Assembly: GCA_028551475.1 (NCBI GenBank)
Contig: CM052360.1
Coordinates: 11,396,501 to 11,460,500, forward strand
Reading direction: 5' to 3'
Source: Casuarina equisetifolia
Taxonomy: Eukaryota; Streptophyta; Magnoliopsida; Fagales; Casuarinaceae
DNA length: 64,000 nt
The notes beneath the pieces were generated by a model. That model ran no database searches, was not told the origin of the DNA, and saw nothing but the letters and a program-made list of their open reading frames with translations. Both the position numbers and the translations under genes were made by a program. Below, in pieces: positions 1 through 11,381 of the stretch. Each line of letters starts with the position of its first letter. Positions within the stretch are counted from its first letter, which is position 1.

Positions 1-38
1 TCAATAAGAGAACTCTAGTAGTTGAAGAATCTATCCAT

Positions 39-1349
39 GTGGTATTTAATGAATCTAACAGCTCCCCGTCAAGAGAAAATGAGTTTGATATTGCAGATCT
101 AGTTTCTCCTCAAATCATGCCCTCAATAGCACCTGAACAAAGGCCATTTCAAGCAACATCTAACAGCACTCCCACTAAAAAGGAACCCTCATTCCCTAAG
201 GTGCGTGGGGAAGTAGATCCCATACAAATTATTGGAGACAGCACAAAATCAGTAAGAACTAGATCCTCCATTCAAAATTTTTGTGAATTTGTTGCATTTG
301 TTTCCTAAATTGAACCTAGGCAAATAGATGAAGCATTTAATGACAATAATTGGATTATGGCCATGGAAGAGGAATTAAATCAATTAAAAAAAAATGATGT
401 CTAGACCTTTGTCAGTAGACCAACACATCAATCTGTCATTGGAACAAAATGGGTATTTAAGAACAAAATGGATGAACATGGGAATATAGTTAGAAATAAA
501 TCTAGATTAGTAACTCATGGTTATAATCAAGAAGAAGGGATAGACTATGAAGAAACCTATGCACCTATAGCTAGATTGAATCTATAAGACTTTTACTTGC
601 CTATACCTATTATAGAAACTTTAAATTGTTTCAAATGGATGTTAAAAGTAGCCTTTTTAAATGGCTTCATAAAGGAGGAGGTATATGTTGAACAACCTCT
701 CGGTTTCTATGATGAAAAATTTCCAGATCATGTTTTCAAATTGAATAAAGCACTTTATGGCTTAAAACAAGCTCCACAAGCTTGGTATGATTGATTGAGT
801 GAATTTTTATTATCAAATGGTTTTAGAAAAGGACATGTTGATACTACCTTGTTTATCAAATATGAGGAAAATAATATTTTACTTGTTCAAATATATGTAG
901 ATTATGCAGGATGTCGCATTGATAGAAAGAGTGCTAGTGGTTCATGTCATTTCTTAGGCAGCATGTTAGTCTCATAGGCGTCTAAAAAGCAATAGAGTGT
1001 TGCTATCTCCACCACCAAGGTAAAATATATTACTGTTAGGAGTTGCTACTCCCAAATCTTCTAGATGCAATCTTAACTCGAAGATTATGGCATCCTTAGG
1101 CAAACCGCATCCATCAAGTGTGACAATACTAGTGCAATTAACCTCATAAAGAACCCCATTCAGGATTCCAAAACCAGGCATATAGAGATAAGGCATCACT
1201 TCATTAGGGATCATGTCACACAAAAACACATTGTTATTGAATATGTCCATACCTCACAGCAATTAGCTGACATATTCACTAAGCCATTAGACACACATAG
1301 ATTCTATATCTTATGTAGAGAGTTAGGTAAGTGTACATACAATGATGTA
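39..1349 (+). pseudogene. Decayed Ty1/copia (Sirevirus-like) pol: integrase tail, reverse transcriptase, RNase H
   Basis: This is the 3' end of a retrotransposon polyprotein. An open stretch at 39-308 looks like the integrase tail or spacer before reverse transcriptase. From about 597 the reverse-transcriptase core is readable (AFLNGFIKEEVYVEQP, then ALYGLKQAPQAWYD). RNase H follows at about 905-1340, ending with QLADIFTKPLD. The frame is broken by stops near 308, 584, 794 and 977 and by frame changes. The YVDD box is cut after YVD and joined directly to the RNase H motif YAGCRIDRKSASG, so several hundred bases of reverse transcriptase and connection domain are missing. The wording of the core and the repeated purine tracts downstream fit the SIRE/Maximus lineage. 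The element cannot be autonomous. Its 5' half and 5' LTR lie outside the window. Confidence 0.9.
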
Positions 1350-2097
1350 CATTAGCCTCCACTGCATCACTACAAAAATAGATATGATCACTGCTTACCC
1401 ACATCTTCTCTAATGTTGTAGGATTGGTTTTTCATATCTTACATGGGATGTTTTTCTAAACATCCCCTGTTGTCTCTTTTTGTCCATTGTGGCTGCTATT
1501 GACATGTTGCTGTCTATCATGCCCTGGTATGATCTTTCCTTTCTTATTTATTATTATTTGCGGAAATAGGTGGGTAGCTTTAGCAATCTTAGGTACTACT
1601 AATACCTCCCTAATTTTTTTCAGTAAATGTCTCAGGTATGCCTTGCTTCTTTTTTTTTTTTTTACTCATCTTTCCTATCTTGCTGATGATAAAATGGGGA
1701 GAGATTAACTACTGATCTACATGTTATTAATGCTTCTCACACCTTCAGCATTTAACATTGTTCATATGGCATAACATTTAATTTTTTTATTTGAATTTAA
1801 ATCTAACATTGCCATAACAGTACTAACTGTTGCGCGTACTATTAGAAACCCATATTTGGTAGTCAGTTTCTGATTGTAAGTACTTTATATGATCATGACA
1901 AAATGATAGGGGGAGCACATGGAAATTAGAATCTATGCATAACATTAATACTTATATCTCACTATCAAGGGGAGCAAATAAAATCTACATGCATACATTT
2001 TACTCATTGTTCTTTATCATTGACTATATCACATGGTCAGAGGGAGCAAACATACAATAAAGATTCTATTTTCATCATCATCAAAAAAGAGAGAGAT
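1350..2097 (+). mobile_element. Sirevirus-like 3' non-coding region with repeated polypurine tracts
   Basis: This stretch lies between the RNase H end and the 3' LTR and holds no convincing gene. Three similar purine-rich motifs of the form GGGGAGCA occur at about 1908-1920, 1967-1979 and 2038-2051. A final purine run at 2083-2096 directly abuts the LTR start. Repeated PPT-like motifs before the 3' LTR are a known signature of plant Sireviruses. The last one is in the right place to act as the plus-strand primer. Confidence 0.7.
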
Positions 2098-3214
2098 TGA
2101 TAAATGTAATGTTTTTGATGATTAGTATTAAGGAAAGAAAAACATTAAGCCATAAACTAATTATGTTTATATTGGATACATTCTTATTTTATTATTTTTT
2201 TTGGGCAGGATGTTATATGGTCAAAGGACCAACTTATTTGAGAAGCCCAAGTCACTCGTGGTAGCCCATATTGGAAGAATCCATGTAACACCAAGAAAAA
2301 GCCCTTATGTAGCCGCCTATATATTTTATATTGAGATCCCGTACAGCTTTCACGTGACCTAACTTAAAGACCTACAATGCTTAACGACGTCGCTTACCTA
2401 TTAAGGAAAGAAAAGACCTAAATCAGCCTCGACCTATGCCGTCGCCTTTATGCCGCTCTCTCTCTTTCTCTCTCGAAGCCAAAAGAAGAAACTAGCTATA
2501 GATTTGTCGATATCTTCGTCGGAGATTGAAACATGAGCCAACGAGAAGATTCTCCAACGAGAAGAAATCTACAAGATGGATTGGTAGGTGATGGCTTCTA
2601 CATAAGGAAGAGAACCCGTATGAAGAATAATCATTCGAGCATAAACAAATCAAGAAAGAGTTCTTCAAGTTCAAAACGTTATTTCTTCCAAAAGGGTTCC
2701 GAATCTCTGTAAGCTCTATATTGAAGCAAAATTACTATTATGATTATATCATCTATATTTTGCTTCGATCTCAAGGTTATGGTTTTTCCTAACTTTGGAG
2801 ATTTTCCATTCTGCTCCATTATAAGCTTAAATATTGTATAAATCATCTTGTTGAGGTGCTATACTATTTGATTTACTTGATTTGAGCTGTAATCCATGGA
2901 TTGTTGTCCCATTGTAAACCTAAAGAGAAACTACATTCTTTGTTGATAAGAAAAGGACCATTTAGTGCATTACTAAAGGAGGTGGAGTAGGACTCAAATT
3001 AAGGAGTCTGATTCACTTAAAAAGGGTGCTCTATATGCATCTTTATTTGTGTGATTATTACATGTTCTGTTGTATCTTTATTTTTCTGATAATCTCACAC
3101 TCTATTTAGATAGATTTAGAATTTTATAAACTAATATAGAATTGGTCTATATAAACAAAAATTAAGGGAGACACCTAATTCAACCCCCATTCTTAGGTGA
3201 CTTAGGACCTAACA
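2098..3214 (+). mobile_element. 3' LTR of the Sirevirus-like element
   Basis: The LTR begins with TGATAAATGT right after a purine tract and ends with ACCTAACA, giving TG...CA termini and a length of about 1.1 kb. A TATA-like run sits at about 2318-2332. The segment just before the end (CAACCCCCATTCTTAGG) resembles the terminal part of many plant copia LTRs. The matching 5' LTR is outside the window, so the exact borders are inferred from the termini and the PPT. Confidence 0.75.
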
Positions 3215-3812
3215 GTAAATTGGTTTTATGCTTATGCATTTAGTACTTTATACTACCTTGGATTTCCTTGAATCATTTGAACCTTTGTAACCTAGTTTTC
3301 ACTTTCTTATGTTTATAAAAATCTATGAGCTTCCTTGTTCAAACTATGTTAGATTGTTTTCCATTGTTCATTGTCATTGTCATTGCCTTGTTTTTCTAAG
3401 CTACTTTGCAACCTAAAATCTATTCTTCACTTATTAAAAGTTATCACCATACGTCATATATTAGTTGGGTCATCCTTCATTTTTTATTAGTTTTGAACTG
3501 AATTTTTACATAATATTAAAGCCTTTGTAGTTGTTCATATGCTTTTCTTTTTCATCCTCTAAGCCTTAGTATTGGAATTTTATCCATTCACACTGTAGTG
3601 CTTGTGTCAACTTACATGTAAGGGAGATTATTAAAGATATAGTTGTGTCACATTAGTTGGTTGGGCCTATGCTTCATATATTGGTTAGGGTGACCTAACC
3701 AATTTAATATTGAATTGAAAAGACCAATTTGGACTATGCTCTAATTTGAATTTTGATGCTTTGCTTTAATAGTTATGCTGAGTAAAGATGAAAAAGAGTT
3801 AATGACTTTAGG
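3215..3812. other. Intergenic DNA, no gene seen
   Basis: AT-rich sequence between two retrotransposon remnants. I see no reading frame of substance, no RNA gene and no clear repeat border in it. Confidence 0.6.
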
Positions 3813-4180
3813 TTGAGAAAATGATTATTTAGTAGCCTACTTTGTAACTTATATATAGAAAGATAGAATTACTTAGGGGTTGTGCCTTAGATATATGATT
3901 ATTTAGTTCTATCTCTCTATATGTGATTATTTAGTTTAATTTTTTGTTTGAATTTAATTTTGAAGTTGTAATGTGCATAGTTAAGCAAATTAAATGAGGA
4001 GTTCATTCAAAGGATGATAAGCAAAGTATGAGATACAAACTTTTGTATATTTTGTTGAATAAAGGCTAGGAGACTCATTACGAGGTTTAACCATCTTGAA
4101 ACTTTTAACTTTGTTATGCTATTATAGAGGTTTACTTTTAGTCGTGTCCTTAAATTTATTTTATTTACATTCTTTCAGAC
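3813..4180. repeat. Flanking repeat, left copy (diverged)
   Basis: The part at about 3940-4165 aligns in direct orientation with about 8200-8395. Shared words include TTTTGTTGAAT, TCATTACGAGG and GAGGTTTAC. Most differences are C to T or G to A, as expected from decay of methylated cytosines. The neighbouring segment 3813-3876 instead matches 8121-8170 in inverted orientation. The pair brackets the minus-strand copia remnant and may represent its LTRs or part of an outer, older element. Confidence 0.6.
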
Positions 4181-7100
4181 TTAGTGGAATATCAGGTGTC
4201 ATGCCAAGTTTGGACCTTAAGAAAAGAAAAAAAAAAAGAGATAAGGGAAGGCTTTGGTAAAGATATTAACAAATAGCCAAGATTATAAAATGTAGATAAT
4301 AGTAATAGATCCCAATTTTACCTTTTTCATGTATAAAATGGTAGTCTATAGAGATGTGTTGGTCATTCCATTGAGAGCAAGCTTAGGTAATAAGTTGCAA
4401 AGTAGAGATGTTATCACAATGAAGTAACATGAAGCATGGTTGCGACATAAAAAGGTCATGAAGCAAGGCATATATCTAGGTAGACTCAATAGTCATGAAA
4501 ACAAGACAAAGATACTCTAATTCAACAAAGGACTTGGAGAATGTGCATTAGTATTAGGAGACTTAAGAGATTAAATTAGCTTTTATAAATAAGTAGATAC
4601 CATAGGTGGATCACTAGATAAAGGCAACCACTTCAATATTAGTGGATTCGTAGAGATTAAGGCTATTGCATGAGTGAAAATTTAGGCCTAAATTAGTGGC
4701 TCCATGAATATAATAGATTATTCTTTTAATATTGTGATAATTAACAAGAAAGGGAGCATGCATAACTTGATAAAAGCAATTAACAACAAAAGATATATTA
4801 AGCTTAGTGATGGTTAAATATTGAAGCATCCTTATTAGACTTATGAATGTAGATGGTTGAGAAAGAGGGGATGAACCTTTTTTAGCTTGTAAAGACTTGG
4901 TGGAAAGCATAATAGTAATGGACTAACAATTTCTCATGTTGCCTTTTAAAAGAAGGTCTATGACATATTGTTTTTTACTTAAATGTAACCCTATATCTAT
5001 GTAGTGAACCTCAATTCCTAGAAAGAAATGTAAATTCCCAAGTTATTTAAGATGAAATTCAGAACTCAATGTTGAGATGAATTCCTCCATATTCTTTTGG
5101 AACTCCTATCACTATTATATCATCTACATATAGTAATAGCTACAAATGCACATTGTCCTACTAATAAATGAATAATGAAGGATCATTTCGTGAAATGAGA
5201 AATCTGTATTCCAACATGAATAAAGTAAGTCAATGGTGCCATGCTTTATGAGCCTATTTTAGGCCATAAAGTGCATGTTTCAATAATAAGCATGATTAAG
5301 GTTAGTAGGACAAATGTAACTTGGAGGTTGATGCATAAAGATCAATTAGAAGAGAGGCTTATGCAAAAATGTGTTATTAATATCAAATTGTAATAAAGGC
5401 TAGTTTCTCATAAGAGTAATGGTAAGAACCAACCCTATGGTTATGTTTCTCACTACTAAGGAGAATGCTTTAAGAAAATCAACCTCTCTTAATGGAAGCC
5501 TTTGGCAATGAGCTTGGCATGAGTTTGTCAATGAAGTCATTAGGAGTAAGCTTGGTTTTATACATCTAGAAATAGCTAACCTAAGTTTGTGAAGGATAAT
5601 ATGGAGCAAAGGACCACATTAGATTTCAAGCAAAGGCTTAAATTTCTTCATTATAATAGCATTCCATCAATATTTTGACTAGTAAATTCTCCCCTATTGT
5701 CATATTGTAGGGTCATGATAAAGAATCCCAATTATTTGTTTGCCATTAAATGAAATTGGACAAAATTTTTGAAGTCAAATTTGTTCTAAAAAGGAAACGA
5801 CTAACTAAAATAACAGAAGTGATTGACAAATAATACATAAAAACAAAACTATTTTTTTAACATAATAAGGGTTGGTCCCCATAAATCTAAGTAAACCCAC
5901 TTAAGTGGTGATGAAGCTTTATACTAAGATGTTAAAAAAGGAAGCTTAGTTCTATTCCTTACTCAATAATGAGGAAGCAAAGTATTTGGGAATTCCTTGA
6001 TTGAGACCATATTTTGTTTCTTGAGAAATGTAAGAACATCTTTGTTTGAGTGAACAAGTTGTGAAGGCTAGGTGCTTCAAGGTATAACCCATTATTGAAA
6101 GGAAAACAAGATAAGATAATAATAAGTGGGCAACAAGTCAAGACTTTCCATGCTTAACTCCCTGAGTCAATACTACCATGCTTTACAAATGCTTCATACA
6201 AAAGGAAAAAGGATCAAACTCAACAAAATTAGAAAAATCATTCATAAGGTGAAGGATATAAAGGTCTTTTTGAATAATAAGGGCAACTAAGACAAATTTA
6301 AAAGGAATAGATTTGTTTAATGTAGAAGAGAACCACACCAACCATGATCCGTCAAAGCCATTACATAGAATAGAATTATCCAATATACCTTAATCAACCA
6401 CAACCTGTAAAGAAGTACCAAAGTTGACCATTTAATCATGGTTGATGAACTTAGTGTCATGCTGGATTATGAGAGTAGTAGGAACATCTTGAAGTTAATA
6501 ATTATGATCAAATGATTTAAAACACTCCATAGCAATGTGGTTGCATTTTGAACAAATTTGGTAGACAACAATAAGTTGCATACCTTGATTCTATTGTCAT
6601 GGTGGAGCTAGGTGAGGAGTAGATTGCTATGGTAGCTATTTAGGCAGTGCACTTCAATTGTTTTTAAGTGGTGGGAGTAAAGCTATAGCTTTGGGAGGAG
6701 AAATTGATGCCTAAGAGACCACCCCGAGTTTGACCTCATTCACCCTTTTTCTAATTCCTTTATGCCATGAAAGTATAGTTGTTGTTAGAAGAGACTATAG
6801 CATAGAAGATAAACCTTAAACACTTAAAGCTAAAAGACCTAGCTCATTAAAGGGATGTAAAGGTAGGCAAGACATGGCCATGCAAAAAAGCTTGGAGTCT
6901 TTACCGAGGCTTTCAAGCAAACTATACTTCTTCTAATGTCCAACAAAGGCTCCAAAATGATGATGGTTGATTCATAATAGCTCTAAAATCATAAAGGAAG
7001 GATAAGATTGGGCAACAACGCTTTTCAAGATTGTGAAATTGATAGAGTAGTGCACTCTTGCATTTTTTTATTTTTTTGGCAAAACGATTTGCTAAGGTAG

Positions 7101-7530
7101 TGAAATCTCTAAGGCTATCTCTAGCTTAAAGATATAGCCAAAAACCTCTTTAGAAAGAGGACCTATAATCCAAGACTAAAGAAGATCATTAGTTTGTTTC
7201 CAAGCATCAAATGTTAGGTTGTCTTCTTCCTTGTCACCAACAATGATTTTTAGGGAAGGTTTAGTTTCTCCTATTAGGAACCCAAGAAGTTTATAGGATT
7301 TAGCAAGTGCTTAACCTAGCTAACCCATGGGAGATAGCTAGTCTCAATAAGCTTGAGAGTGTTATTCCTATTTTGGTTCAAGCATTTGTTCCTATAGTCA
7401 CACTAAAGAAGGAGCCAAGCATCACCCATTGGTTATATTCCTAATTCATAACTCAAAAGCTTCTCTAACCTTTTGCTAATCTAAAACTCTCAAAATTTGA
7501 ATGTTCATCACTTGTTCTTATGGTATTGTT
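4181..7530 (-). pseudogene. Decayed Ty1/copia polyprotein, minus strand
   Basis: Read on the minus strand, domains follow in normal copia order from high to low coordinates. A gag zinc-knuckle-like run (CSKCNHIAMEC) lies near 6530-6560. A protease to pre-integrase segment (FVEFDPFSF) lies near 6190-6380. The reverse-transcriptase catalytic region (LLLYVDDIIV) lies near 5105-5145. The connection/RNase H region lies at about 4340-4910, including YLTITKLNISF and YIHGATNLGLNF. Stops and frameshifts are everywhere, so nothing is expressed as a full protein. A degraded relative of the tRNA-Met primer site may exist near 7513-7530. It is an old, inactive copy, in the opposite orientation to the Sirevirus-like element. 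Confidence 0.85.
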
Positions 7531-8120
7531 CGGGGGTTGATAAACTAATTCCTGTAGTTGTCTGTTTGCTAGGTTGCAGAACAATTATAGATGCTATAAA
7601 AAAACTTCATAAAAAACTATCTTGAGAAATCTATGAAGATTGAATTAAGTCTCAACAAGGGAGTCAATATTTTACTATCATCCACAAGTTTCATATTGGT
7701 GAAGTACTCACTGAAAATTATGATTAAGGATCTTAAGAAAAGGAATCTTATGATATGTTAGGAATCTTTTATGACAATCATCCACGTCTAAAACATATAT
7801 GATATTTTCTAGGCATTTCTAATAATATCATAAAGGTGGCAATGTTGATAGCATTGTGGTACTAGTACAAAGGACAATCTTTAGAGGAACTGGTGGCCAT
7901 GTAAAACGATGGAGCAAGACAAGCTAGGGGAAGGAAAGGGTGGGAAAGAGAAGAAGAGGTTTCAAAGATCAAAAGTCACGATTGCCTTGGATGGCTTTGA
8001 GACCATTAAAAAAGTTAAAGAAATAAAGAGAGTCTCAAGGTTATTGAAATTGTACTTCTAAATTGACTTCAAACGACGTACGGAGCTCTAAAAGAACATG
8101 AGAGAAGAATATGTTCAACT
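7531..8120. other. Non-coding DNA next to the minus-strand copia remnant
   Basis: No gene is visible. The position, between the gag end of the remnant and the right-hand flanking repeat, suggests that it is leader or LTR sequence of the same element, but I could not find its matching partner on the left side. Confidence 0.35.
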
Positions 8121-8410
8121 ATATAGTTCTATTTCTTTATGTACAAGTTACAGAGTGGGTTGCTAAAGGCTAAGAGATTGTTGTACAGCAACAATTTGAT
8201 TTTCGGTTTAAATTTAACTTTGAAGCTGTAACACGCATGACGGAGCAGAATGGATAAGCAGCGTGTGAGACGAAAGGCTTTTGCAGATTTTGTTGAATGA
8301 AGGCCAAGAGAGTCATTACGAGGGGAAGTCACCTTTCACTTCTCAACCTTGCTGCGCTGTCGTGGAGGTTTACCTTTAGTTGTGTCACGACACTGATTTT
8401 CTTTACCTGT
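8121..8410. repeat. Flanking repeat, right copy (CpG-richer)
   Basis: Partner of 3813-4180. This copy keeps many C and G positions that read T or A in the left copy, so it is either younger or less methylated. The last 200 bases align directly and the first 50 align in inverted orientation. Confidence 0.6.
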
Positions 8411-8414
8411 CCTT

Positions 8415-8640
8415 GCTCTGATACCATAAAGAAAATATGAGGACCAGCAAATGAGTGCAGGATTAAGAAACAAAAGAGGAAACCCATACTGGAAATTGCA
8501 ACAAGAGATAAAACCGGCATTTGGAAACTCGTATTCTATTAATGTATTTCGGATTACAATAGAAACAATAGCAATTTGTATGAACGAGCTCAAAGATTTA
8601 CAGAGCTCTAGATGATTCTTTTATATACAAACTACAGTAA
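8415..8640 (-). mobile_element. Primer binding site and LTR-like sequence, minus strand
   Basis: On the minus strand, 8426-8415 reads TGGTATCAGAGC, the standard copia primer site complementary to the 3' end of initiator tRNA-Met. Sequence upstream of it on that strand contains TGTATATAA (8629-8621), which suits an LTR promoter. This would be the 5' LTR of a minus-strand copia element. I could not place its outer end securely; it might lie as far as the poly-A run at about 8924. Confidence 0.5.
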
Positions 8641-9160
8641 CCATTGGGGAACAAGAATCCCCTCCCTGCTGTGGTTGGCAACCAAAGATTGATTGGTCAA
8701 CGGGGAAGCAGTCCTCGTGCTCCGCCAATTGCCCTTTCTGTTTAAAGGGCGCAGCTGCATTTGCTTCCCGGGTAGAGGAGGAACCGTGAGGGTCCTAAAT
8801 ATTCTGCGTGGGTTGGCCTCCTTTGACTTCTGGGAGCGTGATGTGGGGCTTCTCCGCAATTTCTTCTCGATGTTAAAAGAAGATCAAGCATTTAAACAGG
8901 ACGCACCATGTAGCATATCCATCAAAAAAAAAAAAAAAAATTATATTCGAACCTGAAACAAGAATAGGAAAAATTATTCACTTTATTAGTGCAGAAAGAA
9001 CTGCAAACATCCTGAGCCTTTGCATCTTAACACCCTAAATAGACTCTAGCAGAAAATTCAACAATTCCGAGTCCACTTTCCTCTGATTTAAGCATCCAAA
9101 GGAGATGACTAGTTACTCATTACAAACAAGGAGGTTTTATAGTTTGTAGCACTCACTTTG
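8641..9160. other. Intergenic DNA and 3' flank of the acidic repeat protein gene
   Basis: This stretch holds a GC-richer patch (8640-8910) that may be the outer part of the LTR, a poly-A tract at 8924-8940, and then the 3' flank of the minus-strand gene. No separate gene is supported. The short open frames in the GC-rich patch show no recognisable domain. Confidence 0.45.
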
Positions 9161-11381
9161 CTAAGAACAACAACGATGAAAACAACGCCAAGGGCGCCAA
9201 TAAATGCAAGGAAACCAAGATTTGGTAGTTGAAGTTGCAGTCCCTTTGGGGGCTTGTGTCTGCTGATGCTGCTTTTCTCCAACCTTTTCCCCTTCAGTCA
9301 AACTGCAGAAAACATACAAGATCAATGCGTTTGCATAGTTTAGGACTAACAGACTTGCACTATAATTGCATAACATCGTAAAGACCGAGAAATCTAAAAA
9401 CAAATGGAACAGAAATGGACACTGTTAAATAGTTATTTATCTAGAATCTATCTTGATAGAAAATATTAAGTTCAAACTAACATGGGATGATGAAGTTAAT
9501 CATTTGATCAATACTTCAATTCCCACCTAAGTCCGACCCAACCACATAATATTTAACATTTAAACTCAAATCCATCAATTTTGTTATGATAGTGTATCGC
9601 CATTTATCCCAAATCAATAGTTCATAGGAATGGTTGAGTTTAATCACTTAATCATTATGTTAACTTTTATAACCTTTAACAGACGAGGTAAACTAAAAAG
9701 GGCACAAGACGTGGAAGAAGAGTATATGGGTTCCAAGTGCTGGTAAAGAAAGAGAGGCTTGCATGATAAAAGCATAATGACACAATCCTTTTCGCCTACA
9801 GTTGTAAGAATAACAACAGAATCTTTTTTGGCTACAATTCATTGGCGGGATAGAAGGTTTGGTACCTTTTTTTAAGTATCATAGGTATGTATCAGATGTG
9901 CATACACTCGGAAGAAAATAGTTATATATAGTTGTATTTGAGAGGGAAGTCTATTGCGACACATGCGATACAAGTCCACAAAAGTTCATTTGTGAACTGA
10001 GTTTGAAGATAATATGAGCATGTTTGGTACAGATGGGATAAAGTGAAAAATAAAAAGAAAAAACAGAAATATTTTCAATGTAAGCTAAGAAAGCGGCATG
10101 TGTAGATGCTAGAGAATGAACGTGGGCTTACAGGGGAAAAGCAAATGAGTGTCCGCTGATTCCACTCCCATTCGACTGGCAAGAGAGGGTGGAGGAAATC
10201 CTAGAAGGTGTAAGTGAAAAATTTTCCTTACTTTGACTTGCTGCACTTACTCTTTGTGGATCCTTAATTGTCTCATTAGCTAATATGGTAGTTCCAGGAT
10301 GGTGATTATGTTTTCTGAAATTCTCTGCGTTAGTTTCAGCTGCAGAAACTGGCGTTGAAGGGCCGAGCATGAACAACTCACCTGATTTGGCCATACCCTC
10401 AGGTTTAAGTTCACCGAAGTAATTCAGATGGTCTCTGGAGAAACTATGACTCCCAATTTGAATGCTAAACAGCGATTCATTAGAAGCTGTGCTCCATTCC
10501 AATGGTGTTGCAGATTTACTTCTTGCAAAGATGGAGGACGGAATCCTGTGAGGATCATACCCTTCTGACCGATCCATCACTTGTATCTGAGGGGATTTGG
10601 CCAAAAACATCCTACGCATCCCTAATTCATGGGTTGTATCAGAAACTTGAGATGTTGACGTCGGAACTGGACTTGCAATGTCATTTTCTACTGATATGGA
10701 GCTGTCGCAGGAAACCTCACTTTCATCTTTCAGTACTCGGCGAGTATCTTTGTCAGCGTCGGGGAGAAAAACAACCTGTGCGTCCTTCTCGACTTTATTT
10801 GAACCCAGTTGGAAGAGATCTTCCATCGACGAGGCCGACGCAAGAGGATCTGAAGAAGAAAAAGGCCCTGCCCTTTTTGCTAAAGTATGTGGATCGTCTT
10901 CATCAGCGCCATCCTGTCGATGAACAGATGAATCGCCTTCATAAGCACCACCATCACGTTGATGAGTAGATGCATCACCTTCGTTAGCAACATCATGAAT
11001 ACATGAATCATCTTCGTTAGTCCCATCCTGTTGATGAATAGATGAATTGCCTTCGTAAGCGGCATCCTCTTGATGAACAGATGAATGCTTAAAGCTACCA
11101 CTCTCTTCGGTAACGTCTGAATGCGTATTGGAAAGCTTACTGCTTGATGTCCGGTCCGTAACATTTGAATGTGCTTCAGAATGCTCACTGCTTCCGTCAC
11201 TGACATCCACATGTGCTTCCCCATCAAACAGATATGGATGTATTTCAAGATGATTACTGCTTGTGCTACCGTCAAAAACCTCTGGATGCATTTCTGAATG
11301 CTTACTGCTACCGCTTCCATCAGAACTCTCCCGAGCTGTTCCCAACAACTTACTCTCTTCATCCGCATGTTCCAATTCCAT
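9161..11381 (-). CDS. Acidic, serine-rich repeat protein of unknown function, possible C-terminal membrane anchor
   Basis: I do not recognise the family. The main exon (11381-10132) opens with MELEHADEESKLL; an in-frame stop lies just upstream of this ATG across the leader junction, so the start is secure. Residues 20-105 are degenerate repeats of a unit with SSKHSE, HP and FDG. Residues 105-165 are a second, His/Asp-rich set (EGDSSVHRQDG-like). The rest is polar and Ser-rich. A donor at 10131 (CT|GTAAGC) and an acceptor at 9303 (TTCTGCAG) give a second exon. In the spliced frame this ends at 9161, for about 463 residues. Another frame of the same exon, running to about 9110, encodes a strongly hydrophobic stretch (LGFLAFIGALGVVFIVVVL), typical of a single membrane anchor. 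An unseen small exon could switch to it. The gene is real; its 3' structure is unsettled. Confidence 0.7.

Noticed and set aside
1487-1708. Hydrophobic open frame upstream of the Sirevirus-like LTR, a candidate env-like ORF
   Set aside because: Only 73 codons, low complexity around a poly-T, and no similarity of pattern to known envelope-like reading frames; it falls in the non-coding 3' region.
8693-8956. 87-codon plus-strand open frame in a GC-rich patch
   Set aside because: It ends in a poly-A-derived Lys run and lies in LTR-like sequence; no domain or splice context.
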